Positions 35,956 to 46,034 of a stretch of 64,000 nucleotides of DNA are shown here, piece by piece; position 1 is the stretch's first letter, and each line of letters begins with the position of its first letter. The DNA is from CAVYTF01 sp963771435 (GTDB taxonomy: Bacteria; Bacteroidota; Bacteroidia; Chitinophagales; Chitinophagaceae): assembly GCA_963771435.1 (NCBI GenBank), contig CAVYTF010000009.1, positions 62,001 to 126,000 of the forward strand. Direction: 5' to 3'. The notes beneath the pieces are model-generated. The model did no database searches and was not told where the DNA came from. It saw only the letters and a program-made list of their open reading frames with translations. A program made the position numbers and the translations under genes.

Positions 35956-36996
35956 ATGAAGACTGCTTTTGCCACACTAAGTTTTATACTTATTTTATGC
36001 ATTTGCGCAAACAGGCTGAGCGCACAAAACCTGGATAACCCAGGCGATTATATTGGGGCAATAAACAATGCGCATAGTGAAATGGATGCTACGTATATGG
36101 CATACATAAGCGCCGAAGCACATAGCGGGAGGGCGAGGAAGATTGAAAAAATGCGGGAGCATACCATAGAAAGTATCACTAACTGTAAATACAAAATAAC
36201 TGACCTGCCTATTTATAAAGGTGATAATTCGCTACGCCAAAGCAGCCTGGCGTACGTTGATCTTATTTATAAGGTGTTCAATGATGACTATGCGCATATT
36301 GTAAATATGGAGGAGATAGCAGAACAGTCGTATGATGCAATGCAAGCGTACCTTTTACTGCATGAAAAAACAAACGAAAAGCTTGACAGCGCTTCTGCAA
36401 ATGAGGAACGGGCGATCAGGACGTTTGCGGCAAAATATGGTGTGAAGTTAATAGATGAAAAAAATGATCTTGAGGAGAAGCTTGAAGAGGCCTCCAAGCT
36501 ACATCATTACCACAACCAAGTGTACCTTCTTTTTTTTAAGTGCAGTTGGGAAGACAAGCAGTTAACGGATGCTGAGAATAAAAGCAATGTGACCAATATT
36601 GAACAGACACGCAATGCTTTGACAGGCTATGCAACTGACGGATTGACCGCATTGGATACACTGCGTTCTTTTGAAGGCGATATGGCATTGTATGATGCAT
36701 GTAAGCAGGCGCTGACCTTTTATAAAAATTATGCACAAAATGATGCTCCGAAATTTACAAGCCATATTTTGGCAGAAGAAACCTTTGAGAAAATGAAAGC
36801 AACGTATGATAGAAAAACGGATCATAGCCAGGCTGATGTGGATGCATATAACAAGGAGGTGAATGATCTGAACGCGGGCGTTAACAGCTTTAACCAAACG
36901 ATCGCAAATATCAATAGCACGCGAACCCAGGTGATAGATAACTGGAATAATACTGAGAAGAGTTTTGCGGACCAGCACACCCCCCACTATAAATAA
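35956..36996 (+). CDS. Exported helical protein of unknown function
   Basis: 346 residues. The ATG at 35956 is preferred over the TTG just before it. A signal peptide (MKTAFATLSFILILCICANRLSAQ) is followed by an almost entirely helical, charged protein with heptad-like segments (EKNDLEEKLEEASKLHHYHN). It resembles surface proteins annotated LIC11966-like in some Bacteroidota, but this is uncertain. It begins 37 bp after the prc-like gene and may be its partner or substrate (inference). Confidence 0.7.
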   Translation: MKTAFATLSFILILCICANRLSAQNLDNPGDYIGAINNAHSEMDATYMAYISAEAHSGRARKIEKMREHTIESITNCKYKITDLPIYKGDNSLRQSSLAYVDLIYKVFNDDYAHIVNMEEIAEQSYDAMQAYLLLHEKTNEKLDSASANEERAIRTFAAKYGVKLIDEKNDLEEKLEEASKLHHYHNQVYLLFFKCSWEDKQLTDAENKSNVTNIEQTRNALTGYATDGLTALDTLRSFEGDMALYDACKQALTFYKNYAQNDAPKFTSHILAEETFEKMKATYDRKTDHSQADVDAYNKEVNDLNAGVNSFNQTIANINSTRTQVIDNWNNTEKSFADQHTPHYK

Positions 36997-37052
36997 TTTG
37001 CGCTATCTTTAAAGTAAGTAATGAAGGAGTAGTGAATAGTTGATAGGGGTAA

Positions 37053-37487
37053 TTATATATTGTTTTTATCAAACAGCTTCCTGAATTTTTCTAATTCTGC
37101 CAGTTCTACTGAGGTCAAAGGCATATTATTATCATACTTGTTTTTAAGAAATAAAACCTGTTTATGCCGGCCTGCTTTTGCCAGAATTAATTCTATCGTT
37201 TTTCCTATTGTTTCGTCCTTTGTGTAAACAGATCTATTTTCCGGCAGCTCAGACTTATATCTTGTTGGCATTTTTTTAATGATAGCTTCCAGCGTGCCAA
37301 GCCAACCCTCTGGTATGTCCTCCAGCTTTTGTGCCTTTTGATATAAGCCCTGCAACTGCTTTTTGCTAAGGCTTCCCATTTCTTCATACCGGTGCATAAG
37401 GCTTTGTACAAACAGGGCGTCAGGATTTGCCTTGTAACATGCTTCCAGTATTTTATCTATAATATCAACCTTTTTTGTTTGTGCCAT
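37053..37487 (-). CDS. Small helical cytosolic protein of unknown function
   Basis: 144 residues, no signal peptide or membrane segment. It is mostly helical, with a duplicated-looking layout (FVQSLMHRYEEMGSLSKKQLQGLYQKA and FLKNKYDNNMPLTSVELAELEKFRK). No family is recognised. It stands alone downstream of the ilv cluster, separated from ilvC by about 235 bp without genes. A weak hairpin (AGGCAA/TTGCCT, 37648-37662) lies in that gap. Confidence 0.6.
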   Translation of the reverse strand: MAQTKKVDIIDKILEACYKANPDALFVQSLMHRYEEMGSLSKKQLQGLYQKAQKLEDIPEGWLGTLEAIIKKMPTRYKSELPENRSVYTKDETIGKTIELILAKAGRHKQVLFLKNKYDNNMPLTSVELAELEKFRKLFDKNNI

Positions 37488-37722
37488 GGAATTGCTTAGG
37501 TAACTATCTTAATTCAAAAATATATGTTTCAGGTTATTCGCCCATAACTTCCAAAAGTGGGAACGGTAGTATTTTAAGAAAACAATAAATTATAAAAAAG
37601 AACCTCATTCATTTGAACACTTAATGATTCCCTTTATTCAACGTCAAAGGCAACTTTTGCCTAATAAATAATTAACTCGAACTCAGGAGAGATATAAAAT
37701 ATTTCTCGACAGCCTTAGCCTC

Positions 37723-38772
37723 CTACTGGTTCTCCGGCCTTAAGCTTCTTACTGTTTTGCCTGCCTGCCACATTTCGCTTTCGCGCAGTTCTTTTAATTC
37801 TTCATTCAGTTTTTCACGGTAATCGGGCTGGCTGTTGCTATCAATAGAGCGTTGTGATTCTTTGCCGGCGGCAACGCTTTCATATAATTCTTTAAACACG
37901 GGCGTAGTGGCATCGCGGAATTTTTTCCACCAATCCAGTGCGCCGCGCTGTGCAGTGGTGCTGCAGTTGGCATACATCCAGTCCATCCCATTTTCTGCTA
38001 CCAAGTGGCATTAGCGATTGCGTCAGTTCTTCCACCGTTTCGTTAAAAGCTTCGGATGGCGAGTGGCCTTTATCGCGCAGTACCTGGTATTGCGCGGCAA
38101 AAATGCCCTGTATAGCGCCCATCAAAGTGCCGCGTTCACCGGTGAGGTCGCTATACACTTCCTTCTTAAAATCTGTTTCAAAAAGATAGCCACTGCCAAC
38201 CGCTATGCCCAGCGCAATAACGCGGTCTTTCGCTTTGCCGGTAGCATCCTGGAAGATGGCGTAGCTACTGTTCAGCCCGCGCCCTTGTAAAAACATGCGG
38301 CGTAAAGAAGTGCCTGAACCTTTGGGCGCAACTAGAAACACATCCACATCATTTGGAGGTATTATACCCGTTTGCTCATTGAACGTGATGCCAAAACCAT
38401 GTGAAAAATATAATGCTTTGCCTGCGGTCAGATGTTTTTTAACAGTAGGCCATAACTGCAATTTGAGCAGCATCGCTAAGCAGGTAGCAGATGATGGTGC
38501 CGCGTTGCAGAGCCTCTTCAATTTCAAAAAGTGTTTCACCGGGAACAAAGCCATCAGCAACTGCTTTGTCCCATGTTTTAGAACTTTTGCGCTGGCCAAC
38601 AATTACATTGATGCCATTGTCGTTTTGGTTCAACGCCTGCCCTGGCCCCTGTACGCCATAGCCGATAACTGCTACTGTCTTCGTTTTTTAAAACTTCCTG
38701 CGCCTTGCTGAGCGGGAACTCTTCGCGTGTTACAACGTTTTCTTCTGTGCCGCCGAAATTAAGTTTTGCCAT
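37723..38772 (-). pseudogene. ilvC: Ketol-acid reductoisomerase, three frameshifts
   Basis: The full-length protein (about 349 residues) is present in four pieces. It starts MAKLNFGGTEENVVTREEF, has the NAD(P) loop VIGYGVQGPGQ, then LYFSHGFGITF, DVDVFLVAPKGSG, and ends MWQAGKTVRSLRPENQ. Single-base insertions lie near 38690 (A run), 38453 and 38003. Each shift is +1, so the last piece returns to the first frame. Enzyme role: converts acetolactate and acetohydroxybutyrate to dihydroxy acids in valine and isoleucine synthesis. The reading is otherwise well conserved. It is the last gene of the cluster. Confidence 0.85.
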
Positions 38773-38813
38773 TAGACTGATTTATAATTTATGATTGGTT
38801 GATTGATGATTTC

Positions 38814-39400
38814 TTACATGGAAAAAACTTCGTCCTGCTTACTTAGGAATTCATTTTCTACAACCGCTTCTCCGGGGTCTGCCTCTTCAAACTCTTTCAG
38901 CTTTTCGTGAAAACCCTTACTATCTTTGATGATAGCAATACGCGCACTGCGAACAAATTCTATTAACCCATAAGGTTCTAGCGCTTTTATTAGCCCTTCA
39001 ATTTCTTCACGGTGGCCGCTTGTTTCAAACACCGTATAATCTTTTCTTATGGCAACTGCGCGGGCGCCATACTCGCGAACAGGCGCTCTACTGTTACTTT
39101 TTCGGCAATAATATCCGTGGGCACTTTATACAAAGCCACTTCCTGCCAAACAATTTCGTCATTGGTATTGTAATAGGCCTTTAATACTTCTACTTGTTTT
39201 TCAATATGCCTGCAAAGTTTGCGCACCACATCTTCTGTTTCGCTGATCACGATAGTGAAACGATGCACACTATCCACTTCAGAAGGCGACGTGTTAAGGC
39301 TTTCTATATTAATTTTTCTTCGTGAAAAAATAATAGCGATTCGGTTCAGTAAACCAATTTGGTTCTCAGTATAAACAGTAATAGTGAATTCTTGTTTCAT
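38814..39400 (-). pseudogene. ilvN: Acetolactate synthase small subunit, one frameshift
   Basis: The N-terminal ACT domain (FTITVYTENQIGLLNRIAIIFSRRKINIESLN) and the C-terminal half (FETSGHREEIEGLIKALEPYG) are in different frames. One base is missing near 39060: adding one restores VERLxREYGARAVAIRKDYTVFE. The intact protein would be about 196 residues and would regulate IlvB by feedback. It lies between the four-helix-bundle gene and ilvC. Confidence 0.85.
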
Positions 39401-39405
39401 TACAA

Positions 39406-39437
39406 AGTAATAAGTAAAAAAGTAAAAGTAAAAAGCA
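39406..39437. repeat. AGTAAAA-rich repeat, left flank of the four-helix-bundle gene
   Basis: The plus strand reads AAGTAAAAAAGTAAAAGTAAAAAGC. It is an inverted copy of the right flank at 39830-39860, so the four-helix-bundle gene is bracketed by inverted A/T-rich repeats. Confidence 0.7.
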
Positions 39438-39830
39438 TTACTGTTTGCTTTTTGTGTTGATTATTATTGATGCAACTATCTTAGAAATTTCATCTGCTTC
39501 TTTAATTAATTTTTCTAATACTAATTTATCTCTTTCTAAGGTATCACTTATAAGGCAAAGCCAATATTTTGTTTCATTTGCAGATTTCAGCGCTATCACA
39601 TTAAACTTTAAAAAATCATTTTTAGAAGAACCTGCAAGCCCTTCAACTAAATTAGCGCCGATGGAAGTACCACTCCTTGATAACTGATCAAAAATGGAGA
39701 AATATATACGTTCATATTTTTGCTTGCGAACAAAAAAGATGATCTCTTTCGCAAAATAGAACGCCCTATGTTTTATATTGTAAACAGCAGATGTCGGCTC
39801 CTCAAATACCGTTAGGAAATCATCTTCCAT
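39438..39830 (-). CDS. Four-helix bundle protein (S23/IVS-protein family)
   Basis: 130 residues. Family features: KHRAFYFAKEIIFFVRKQ, then FDQLSRSGTSIGANLVEG (the signature turn) and KFNVIALKSANETKYWLCL. Members occur as intervening-sequence proteins in 23S rRNA genes and as isolated genes in many Bacteroidota; their function is unclear. Here it sits between ilvB and ilvN, which are normally adjacent, and is flanked by inverted AGTAAAA repeats. Its frame is intact although its neighbours are frameshifted. It looks like an inserted cassette. Confidence 0.9.
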   Translation of the reverse strand: MEDDFLTVFEEPTSAVYNIKHRAFYFAKEIIFFVRKQKYERIYFSIFDQLSRSGTSIGANLVEGLAGSSKNDFLKFNVIALKSANETKYWLCLISDTLERDKLVLEKLIKEADEISKIVASIIINTKSKQ

Positions 39831-39860
39831 TTTTTACTTTTTATTTTTTACTTTTTACTT
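39831..39860. repeat. AGTAAAA-rich repeat, right flank of the four-helix-bundle gene
   Basis: On the minus strand this is AAGTAAAAAGTAAAAAATA then AAAAGTAAAAA, immediately followed by the ATGG of the gene. The same string with two changes occurs at 4616-4652. It abuts the ilvB stop codon. Confidence 0.75.
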
Positions 39861-39862
39861 GC

Positions 39863-41596
39863 CTACTGTAGTCGTATTTCACTCACACTGCATCCTTGCG
39901 GCACCATTGGAAATACATTATTTTCCTTACCAACCATTACCTCAAGCAGGTACGACCCTTTGTGGGCAAGCATTTCAGCCAATATGGTTTTAAACGTTTT
40001 CTATCATCCACTTTGTTCCTTCAATATTATAAGCCTTTGCAAGCATGACAAAATCAGGGCTTTGAATATCAACAAACGAATACCGGCTTGAGTTAAACAA
40101 CTCCTGCCACTGGCGCACCATCCCTAGGAAACGATTATTAAGAATGATGATTTTAACATCAACATCGCTATTGCATAATGGTGCCCAGTTCCTGCAAGGT
40201 CATCTGGAAACCGCCATCGCCGATAATGGCAACAACTGTTCTTTCCTGTGCGCCATATTTTGCGCCGATGGCAGCCGGCAGGGCAAAGCCCATAGTGCCA
40301 AAGCCACCGCTGTAACATTGCTTCGTGATTTGTTGAATTTTGCATAACGGCAGGCCACCATCTGGTGCTGGCCAACATCGGTAACAATAACAGCATCGCC
40401 TTTGGTTAATTCATTCAATTGGTTGATCACTTCGCCCATGGTCATTTCCTCTGTGGTTGGATTCAGCTCATCATAGATAACGTTTCAATTTCTTTTTCCG
40501 TATATTCATTAAATCTTTGCAGCCATTCTTTGTGTTCTTTTTTTCAATCAGTTCTGTAAGCAACGGCAATGTTTCTTTGCAATCGCCCCAAACCGGAACG
40601 GTTGTTTTTACATTTTTATCTATCTCTGCCGGGTCAATATCCAGATGGATAACTTTCGCCTGTTTGGCATATTTATCAAGCCTGCCGGTTACACGGTCGT
40701 CAAAACGCATACCGATGGCAATCAGTACATCGCATTCATTGGTTAATACATTCGGGCCATAATTTCCATGCATGCCCAGCATACCTACATTTAAAGGATG
40801 ATCAGTTGGCAATGCGCTCACACCTAATATAGTCCATGCTGCGGGCAGATTACCCTTTTTCAACAAAGGCTTTAAATTCCTGTTTCGGCATTGCCCAAAA
40901 TAACGCCCTGTCCAAAAATTACAAATGGTTTTTTTGCCTCATTGATCAGTTCTGCAGCTTGCTCAATATATTGTTTTCGACGATAGGTTTTGGCCGGTAA
41001 CTGCGGATATGGTTGCAATTCATATAACCCTCATAAGTCGAATTTTTGTATCTGCGCGTTTTTGGTAATGTCGATCAAAACCGGGCCGGGCCGCCCGCTT
41101 TTGGCAATATAAAATGCTTTGGCAATTACTGCCGGAATTTCGGTTGCATCGGTTACCTGGTAATTCCATTTGGTAACAGGCGTGGTAATATTGATCACAT
41201 CCGTTTCCTGGAAAGCATCGGTACCTAGCAAATGTGCAAACACCTGTCCGGTAATGCAAACCAACGGCGTGCTGTCAATCTGTGCATCGGCCAAACCGGT
41301 TACCAAATTGGTCGCGCCCGGGCCGCTGGTGGCAAACACTACACCCACTTTGCCTGATGTACGCGCAAACCCTGTCCAGCATGTATTGCGCCCTGCTCAT
41401 GGCGAACCAGGATATGTTCCAGTTTATCGTCATAATCATACAGCGCATCATAAATAGGCATAATAGCGCCCCCCGGATAACCAAAAATGATTTCTACATT
41501 TTCTGCTATCAGCCCCTTTAACAAAGCCTCGCTCCCTGAAATATTTTCAGTCGTTTTCAGCTTCGTTTTTTCATCTAGTAATTCAAGCGTCTCCAT
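39863..41596 (-). pseudogene. ilvB: Acetolactate synthase large subunit, about eleven frameshifts
   Basis: Following the best frame piece by piece gives a nearly complete protein of about 578 residues. It begins METLELLDEKTK, has EIIFGYPGGAIMPIYDAL, GVVFATSGPGATNLVTG, FDDRVTGRLDKYAKQAKVIHLDID, AIIGDGGFQMTLQELGTIM (thiamine diphosphate site), MVRQWQELF, and ends SVSEIRLQ. Indels lie near 41353, 41035, 40975, 40885, 40868, 40538, 40487, 40313, 40172, 40008 and 39990. Most are deletions in A or T runs; a few are G or A insertions. No clear missense decay is seen. The enzyme would condense pyruvate or 2-oxobutyrate in valine/isoleucine synthesis. Confidence 0.85.
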
Positions 41597-41606
41597 AACC
41601 CATGAT

Positions 41607-42105
41607 TTAATTATTTTTATCTTTAAAGAAGTGGTCATGTCCAGCGAACTTACTTCCGTAAAACCAACCTGCCGCAGCATCGTCACCAGTTGCCCGCGAT
41701 GAAAAGTTGAATGGTTAATTATATGTGCGAACAAAACATAATAAGGCATAGTAATTCAATACCCTTCGTGTTCTTATAAGTAAGCTTTTCGGTCAACAAA
41801 CTTTCATCAAAACTTTCAACATGTTTTTTTAAGTTGTGGGAGCCTTCTTTCCAAATGCCTACCAGCTCTGCTTTTGAGCCTTTAAAAGTATTGACAAGTA
41901 ATTGCAAACTTGGTATATTGCTCAGTCTTTCATACCAAAGCTTTTCTGAAGCAACAACATGCAAAACGGTCTCCTCAATACTGTTGAAACTGCTTACAAT
42001 ATGCTGCTTCCATTGCTCTTCGCTGATTTTTTCAATCCATGAACAAACAACATCATTTGCCCACACATTGTAATTTGATAGTTGTATAAAATATTGTTTT
42101 GTCAT
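41607..42105 (-). pseudogene. DinB-like protein, two frameshifts
   Basis: About 166 residues. MTKQYFIQLSNYNVWAND at the start and AHIINHSTFHRGQLVTMLRQVGF near the end are typical of the DinB/YfiT metal-binding four-helix fold (conserved His residues). A base is missing near 41752, and another near 41628, where restoring it gives a stop (TAA at 41607-41609) just before ilvB; otherwise the frame runs into ilvB. The family includes thiol-S-transferase-like proteins; the function here is unknown. It is an extra gene between ilvD and ilvB. Confidence 0.75.
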
Positions 42106-42156
42106 ATTATAACTTAGAATCTATTGTTTTCCCTATAAATCTTTACAATCCCAGTT

Positions 42157-43840
42157 CTACTCTTCATCCGTCACACATCCCTCCGCTGCGGTCTTCACAT
42201 ACCTTGCATATTTATATAATACACCGCTCGTTGCTTTCAGCGCAGGCCGCTTCCATGCTGCCTTTCGCCTTGCTATCTCTTCATCGCTCACCTTAAGTGT
42301 GAGAGAATTTTTCACAGCATCTATCTCTATAACATCATCATCATTCACAAACCCTATCAAACCTCCTTCAAACGCTTCCGGTGTAATATGCCCTACTACA
42401 AAACCATGTGTGCCACCGCTAAATCTTCCATCCGTTATCAGTGCCACCGACTTGCCCAAACCTGCGCCAATAATGGCTCCCGTAGGTTTCAACATCTCAG
42501 GCATTCCCGGCGCACCTTTAGGCCCGATATTCCTTATCACAACCACATCCCCTTTATGAACCCTCCCAGATTGAATACCTTTTATCAGGTCATGCTCGCC
42601 ATCAAATACCCTTGCAGTGCCTTCAAAACGTTCCCCTTCTTTCCCCGATATCTTAGCCACACTCCCGCCTTCGGCAAGATTGCCGTATAATATTTGCAAA
42701 TGCCCTGTAGCCTTTAATGGCCTTTCCAGCGGGTGTATAATGTCTTGTTTTTCAAAATCAAGGTCAGGCGCATCTTGCAGGTTCTCAGCAATGGTTTTGC
42801 CTGTCACTGTTAAGCAGTCGCCATGTAGCAAACCCTTACCCAGCAAGTATTTCATCACAGCAGGAACTCCGCCATGGTTATGCAGGTCTTCCATCAAATA
42901 TTTTCCGCTCGGCTTAAAATCAGCCAAGTACAGGTATCTTATTACTAATGGTTTGAAAGTCGTCCTGCGTTAATTTCACACCCACGCTTTTTGCCATAGC
43001 TATCAAATGCAGTACGGCATTGGTGCTTCCCCCAAGAACCATGATCACCGTAATTGCATTTTCAAATGCCTCACGCGTCATGATGTCTTTTGGCTTAATA
43101 TCTTTCTCCAATAATATTTTTATAGCTTTACCCGCCTCCGCACATTCTTTTTGTTTTGCTTCGCTTAATGCAGGATTGCTTGATGAATAAGGCAAACTCA
43201 TTCCCAACGCTTCTATAGCGCTCGCCATCGTATTGGCAGTATACATACCACCGCAAGCCCCTGCCCCAGGGCAGGCATGCCTTACGATAGCCTTAAACTC
43301 CGCTTCCTCCATATTGCCCGCTATCTTTTGCCCAAGCGCTTCAAACGCTGAAACAAGGTTCAGGTCCTCACCTTTATAATGTCCCGGTGCAATCGTGCCG
43401 CCGTAAAGCATTATAGAAGGGCGGTTCAGCCTCCCCATCGCCATAATAGAACCCGGCATATTTTTATCACAACCCGGCATGGTGATTAACGCATCATAAT
43501 ATTGTGCGCCTGCATTCGTTTCAATACTATCTGCAATAAGGTCACGGCTCACCAAACTATACCGCATACCATCCGTTCCCATACTAATCCCATCGCTTAC
43601 GCCAATTGTATAAAACCTAAGCCCGATAAGCCCTTCAGCATTCACGCTGTCTCTAACGGCAGTTGCCAGGTCATTCAAATGCATATTGCACGGGTTCCCG
43701 TCCCATCCCATACTCGCAATGCCAACCTGTGCTTTATTAAAGTCCTCATCTTTAAAACCTATCGCATAAAACATTGCCTGCGCACCCGGCTGCGTTTCAT
43801 CCTGCGTTAATGTTTTTGAATATTTATTTAGTTCACCCAT
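42157..43840 (-). pseudogene. ilvD: Dihydroxy-acid dehydratase, one frameshift
   Basis: The start MGELNKYSKTLTQ (43840) is preferred; the frame is open to 43879. Iron-sulfur cysteines are in MPGCDKNMPGS and RHACPGAGACGGMYTANTM. The C-terminal half has DGRFSGGTHGFVVGHITPEA. One extra G near 42926 breaks the frame; removing it gives NKIPVLADFKPSGKY. The enzyme converts dihydroxy acids to 2-oxoisovalerate and 2-oxo-3-methylvalerate. About 561 residues when repaired, the usual length. Confidence 0.88.
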
Positions 43841-44251
43841 TTTTCTTAGTAATATTTTTTGCTGCGCGATTGAAAACAATCTCCTATAATGCTATAAATA
43901 AAAGCTTCATTGTTTGACCTAAAAATGATAAAATGTAATTTTGTACAGTTGCCAATTTCCATTCTTTTTAAAATTAAATACTTACCAGGAAAAACTTTCT
44001 ACCTGCCAAAATTTCCGAAAGCTTTATTTAATATTACTCTTTTTTATTATGCAAATTCGCTTTTATCCCATTCCACCCTCATTCCTCCTTCATGCCGGGT
44101 TCCAGCGTCCTTCCTGCCACCTTCACTAGAGTCCGCCTTTTCCAATATTAACCAAACATCTCATGCTTCCCTCTATTCCTTCCTGCCATTATCGCAGTCT
44201 AAAACAACCGGCCACCGTTCCAGCCCTTTATTACTGTAATAGCTTCTTTGT
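43841..44251. other. 411-bp gap between leuB and ilvD
   Basis: No gene is seen here. The half near ilvD is AT-rich and should contain a minus-strand promoter for the ilv genes. The half near leuB is C/T-rich and contains a copy of the dispersed 3'-end element. The gap suggests leu and ilv genes are separate transcription units. Confidence 0.6.
44094..44131 (-). repeat. Dispersed 3'-end element, copy 2
   Basis: On the minus strand it reads TCTAGTGAAGGTGGCAGGA, then AGGACGCTGGAACCCGGC. It matches copy 1 at 29943-29988 except for the 11-bp duplication there and a few bases. It lies about 120 bp downstream of the leuB stop, in the same orientation relative to its upstream gene as copy 1. Confidence 0.8.
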
Positions 44252-45373
44252 TTATATAATGGTTGACTTCCTTAGCACTATATTCTCCTTATTCACTTCG
44301 CCGCTTATTTTATTTGTTACAAAGTCAGCGATCAAATCGCCTATGGTTGAGGTAAAATAAAAATTTACGTTATCAATATCCTTAGTTACAAAGTTGTTCT
44401 GTAGTGTCCAGTCCACAGCCTCCCTCACCAGTGCTGCTTCCTCCCGCATAGTAAGGTATTCAAGCATCATTGCTGCCGATAATATTGAGCCGATGGGGTT
44501 GGCAATATCTTTCCCCGCCGCCTGCGGGTAAGAGCCATGTATAGGCTCAAACAACGCCGTACCAGTTCCCACAGACGCCGAAGGCGCAAGCCCCAGCGAC
44601 CCTGAAAGCACGCTCGCCTCGTCGCTGATAATATCGCCAAACATATTCTCTGTGAGGATAACATCAAATTGTCTTGGGTTAAGTACTATTTGCATAGCCG
44701 CATTATCAACAAACATATAATCAACACTAACGTCTTTGTATTCATCAGCTATCTCCTGCACCACCTTCCTCCACAGCCGGGATGTCTCTAATACATTTGC
44801 TTTATCAACCAGCGTTAGCTTTTTCCTGCGCTCAGGTTTCTGTGCAAAATGAAAAGCAAGGTGTGTTATTCTCTCAATCTCTTTTTTTGTATAAACACAT
44901 TCATCTAAGGCCTGTGCATCGTCAGCGCTTAATTCCTTCTTCCCAAAATATATGCCCCCAGTCAACTCCCGGAATATAATAAAATCAACCTCTTTAAGAT
45001 GTTTACTCTTTATCGGCGATAAATGGTAGAGGGAAGGATAAGTAACAATAGGGCGGATATTTGCATAAAGCTGTAAGGACTTTCTCAACTTAAGCAGCCC
45101 CTGCTCCGGTCTCACTTTCGCAGTAGGGTCATTGTCATACCTCGGGTGCCCTATAGCCCCGAACAAAATTGCATCACTATTAAGGCATGCTTCAATTGTT
45201 TCATCAGGTAAGGGGTTCCCCGTCCTATCAATCGACACAGCCCCCATTAGGCAATAAGTATAGCTAAATTCGTGATTAAATTTCCGAGCAACTGCTTCCA
45301 GCACTTTTATTGATTGCTGCGTCACCTCAGGTCCGATCCCATCTCCTAAAATCACTGTAATATTCTTTTTCAT
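44252..45373 (-). CDS. leuB: 3-Isopropylmalate dehydrogenase
   Basis: 373 residues, intact. It begins ITVILGDGIGPEVTQQSIKV and has RELTGGIYFG, DKANVLETSRLWRKVV, YMFVDNAAMQIV, the family signature ENMFGDIISDEASVLSGSLG, and EPIHGSYPQAAGKDIANP. It oxidises and decarboxylates 3-isopropylmalate in leucine synthesis. It lies 47 bp downstream of leuD. Confidence 0.96.
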   Translation of the reverse strand: MKKNITVILGDGIGPEVTQQSIKVLEAVARKFNHEFSYTYCLMGAVSIDRTGNPLPDETIEACLNSDAILFGAIGHPRYDNDPTAKVRPEQGLLKLRKSLQLYANIRPIVTYPSLYHLSPIKSKHLKEVDFIIFRELTGGIYFGKKELSADDAQALDECVYTKKEIERITHLAFHFAQKPERRKKLTLVDKANVLETSRLWRKVVQEIADEYKDVSVDYMFVDNAAMQIVLNPRQFDVILTENMFGDIISDEASVLSGSLGLAPSASVGTGTALFEPIHGSYPQAAGKDIANPIGSILSAAMMLEYLTMREEAALVREAVDWTLQNNFVTKDIDNVNFYFTSTIGDLIADFVTNKISGEVNKENIVLRKSTII

Positions 45374-45420
45374 GCGGTCTTTATATTTACGAATATCTGC
45401 TCTTTGCTTAGAATTTTATT

Positions 45421-46020
45421 TTAAACTGCACCTGATAGTTCAAACGCCTCTATCTCATTTCTCATGCTCAATAAATAATCTATATCATCATAACCATTTA
45501 GCAGGCATGTCTTTTTATAATTGTTTATTTCAAAACGTTCCTGTTCACTTGTTATAATGATTTTTATATATTGGTGTTCTAAGTTCACTTCGATTTCTGT
45601 TTCAGGATTCTTTTCAATCGCTAAAAATATGCTTTGCAAAAAATCATCACTTATTGTTACTGGCAATAGAAAATTGTTTAGTGCATTATTTTTAAAAATA
45701 TCTGCAAAGAAGCTACTTACTACTACATCGAAGCCATGATCTTTGATTGCCCATGCCGCGTGTTCGCGCGAAGAGCCACAACCAAAATTTTTTCCTGCTA
45801 CTAATATCTTGCCTGTGTAGATAGGGTTGTTCAAAATAAAGTCCCTTTTTGGTGTTGCTTCATCATCGTTTTCGTAACGCCAGTCACGAAATAGGTTCTT
45901 ACCAAAGCCTTCCCTGCTCGTTGCTTTTAAAAAACGTGCAGGAATTATCTGGTCCGTATCAATATTCTCCATGTTTATTGGAACTACAGTAGACTTTATA
46001 ATATTTATTGCTTTATTCAT
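45421..46020 (-). CDS. leuD: 3-Isopropylmalate dehydratase small subunit
   Basis: 199 residues from the ATG at 46020 (MNKAINIIKSTVVPI); a TTG at 46038 would add six residues and overlap leuC. Swivel-domain signatures NIDTDQIIPARFLK and GKNFGCGSSREHAAWAI are present. It works with LeuC to isomerise isopropylmalate. It follows leuC with a 14-bp gap and is intact. Confidence 0.95.
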   Translation of the reverse strand: MNKAINIIKSTVVPINMENIDTDQIIPARFLKATSREGFGKNLFRDWRYENDDEATPKRDFILNNPIYTGKILVAGKNFGCGSSREHAAWAIKDHGFDVVVSSFFADIFKNNALNNFLLPVTISDDFLQSIFLAIEKNPETEIEVNLEHQYIKIIITSEQERFEINNYKKTCLLNGYDDIDYLLSMRNEIEAFELSGAV

Positions 46021-46034
46021 GTAAGTTTCTTTTG

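Noticed and set aside
39438..39830. 23S rRNA intervening sequence
   Set aside because: The four-helix-bundle protein belongs to the IVS family, but there is no rRNA sequence around it; it lies between ilv genes.
37723..41596. Programmed ribosomal frameshifting in ilvC/ilvB
   Set aside because: There are far too many shifts, in both directions and at varied contexts, and no slippery-site plus structure arrangement is seen.
41339..41749. DinB-IlvB fusion protein
   Set aside because: The joined frame exists only because of an indel near 41628; restoring one base gives a DinB stop 11 bp before the ilvB ATG.
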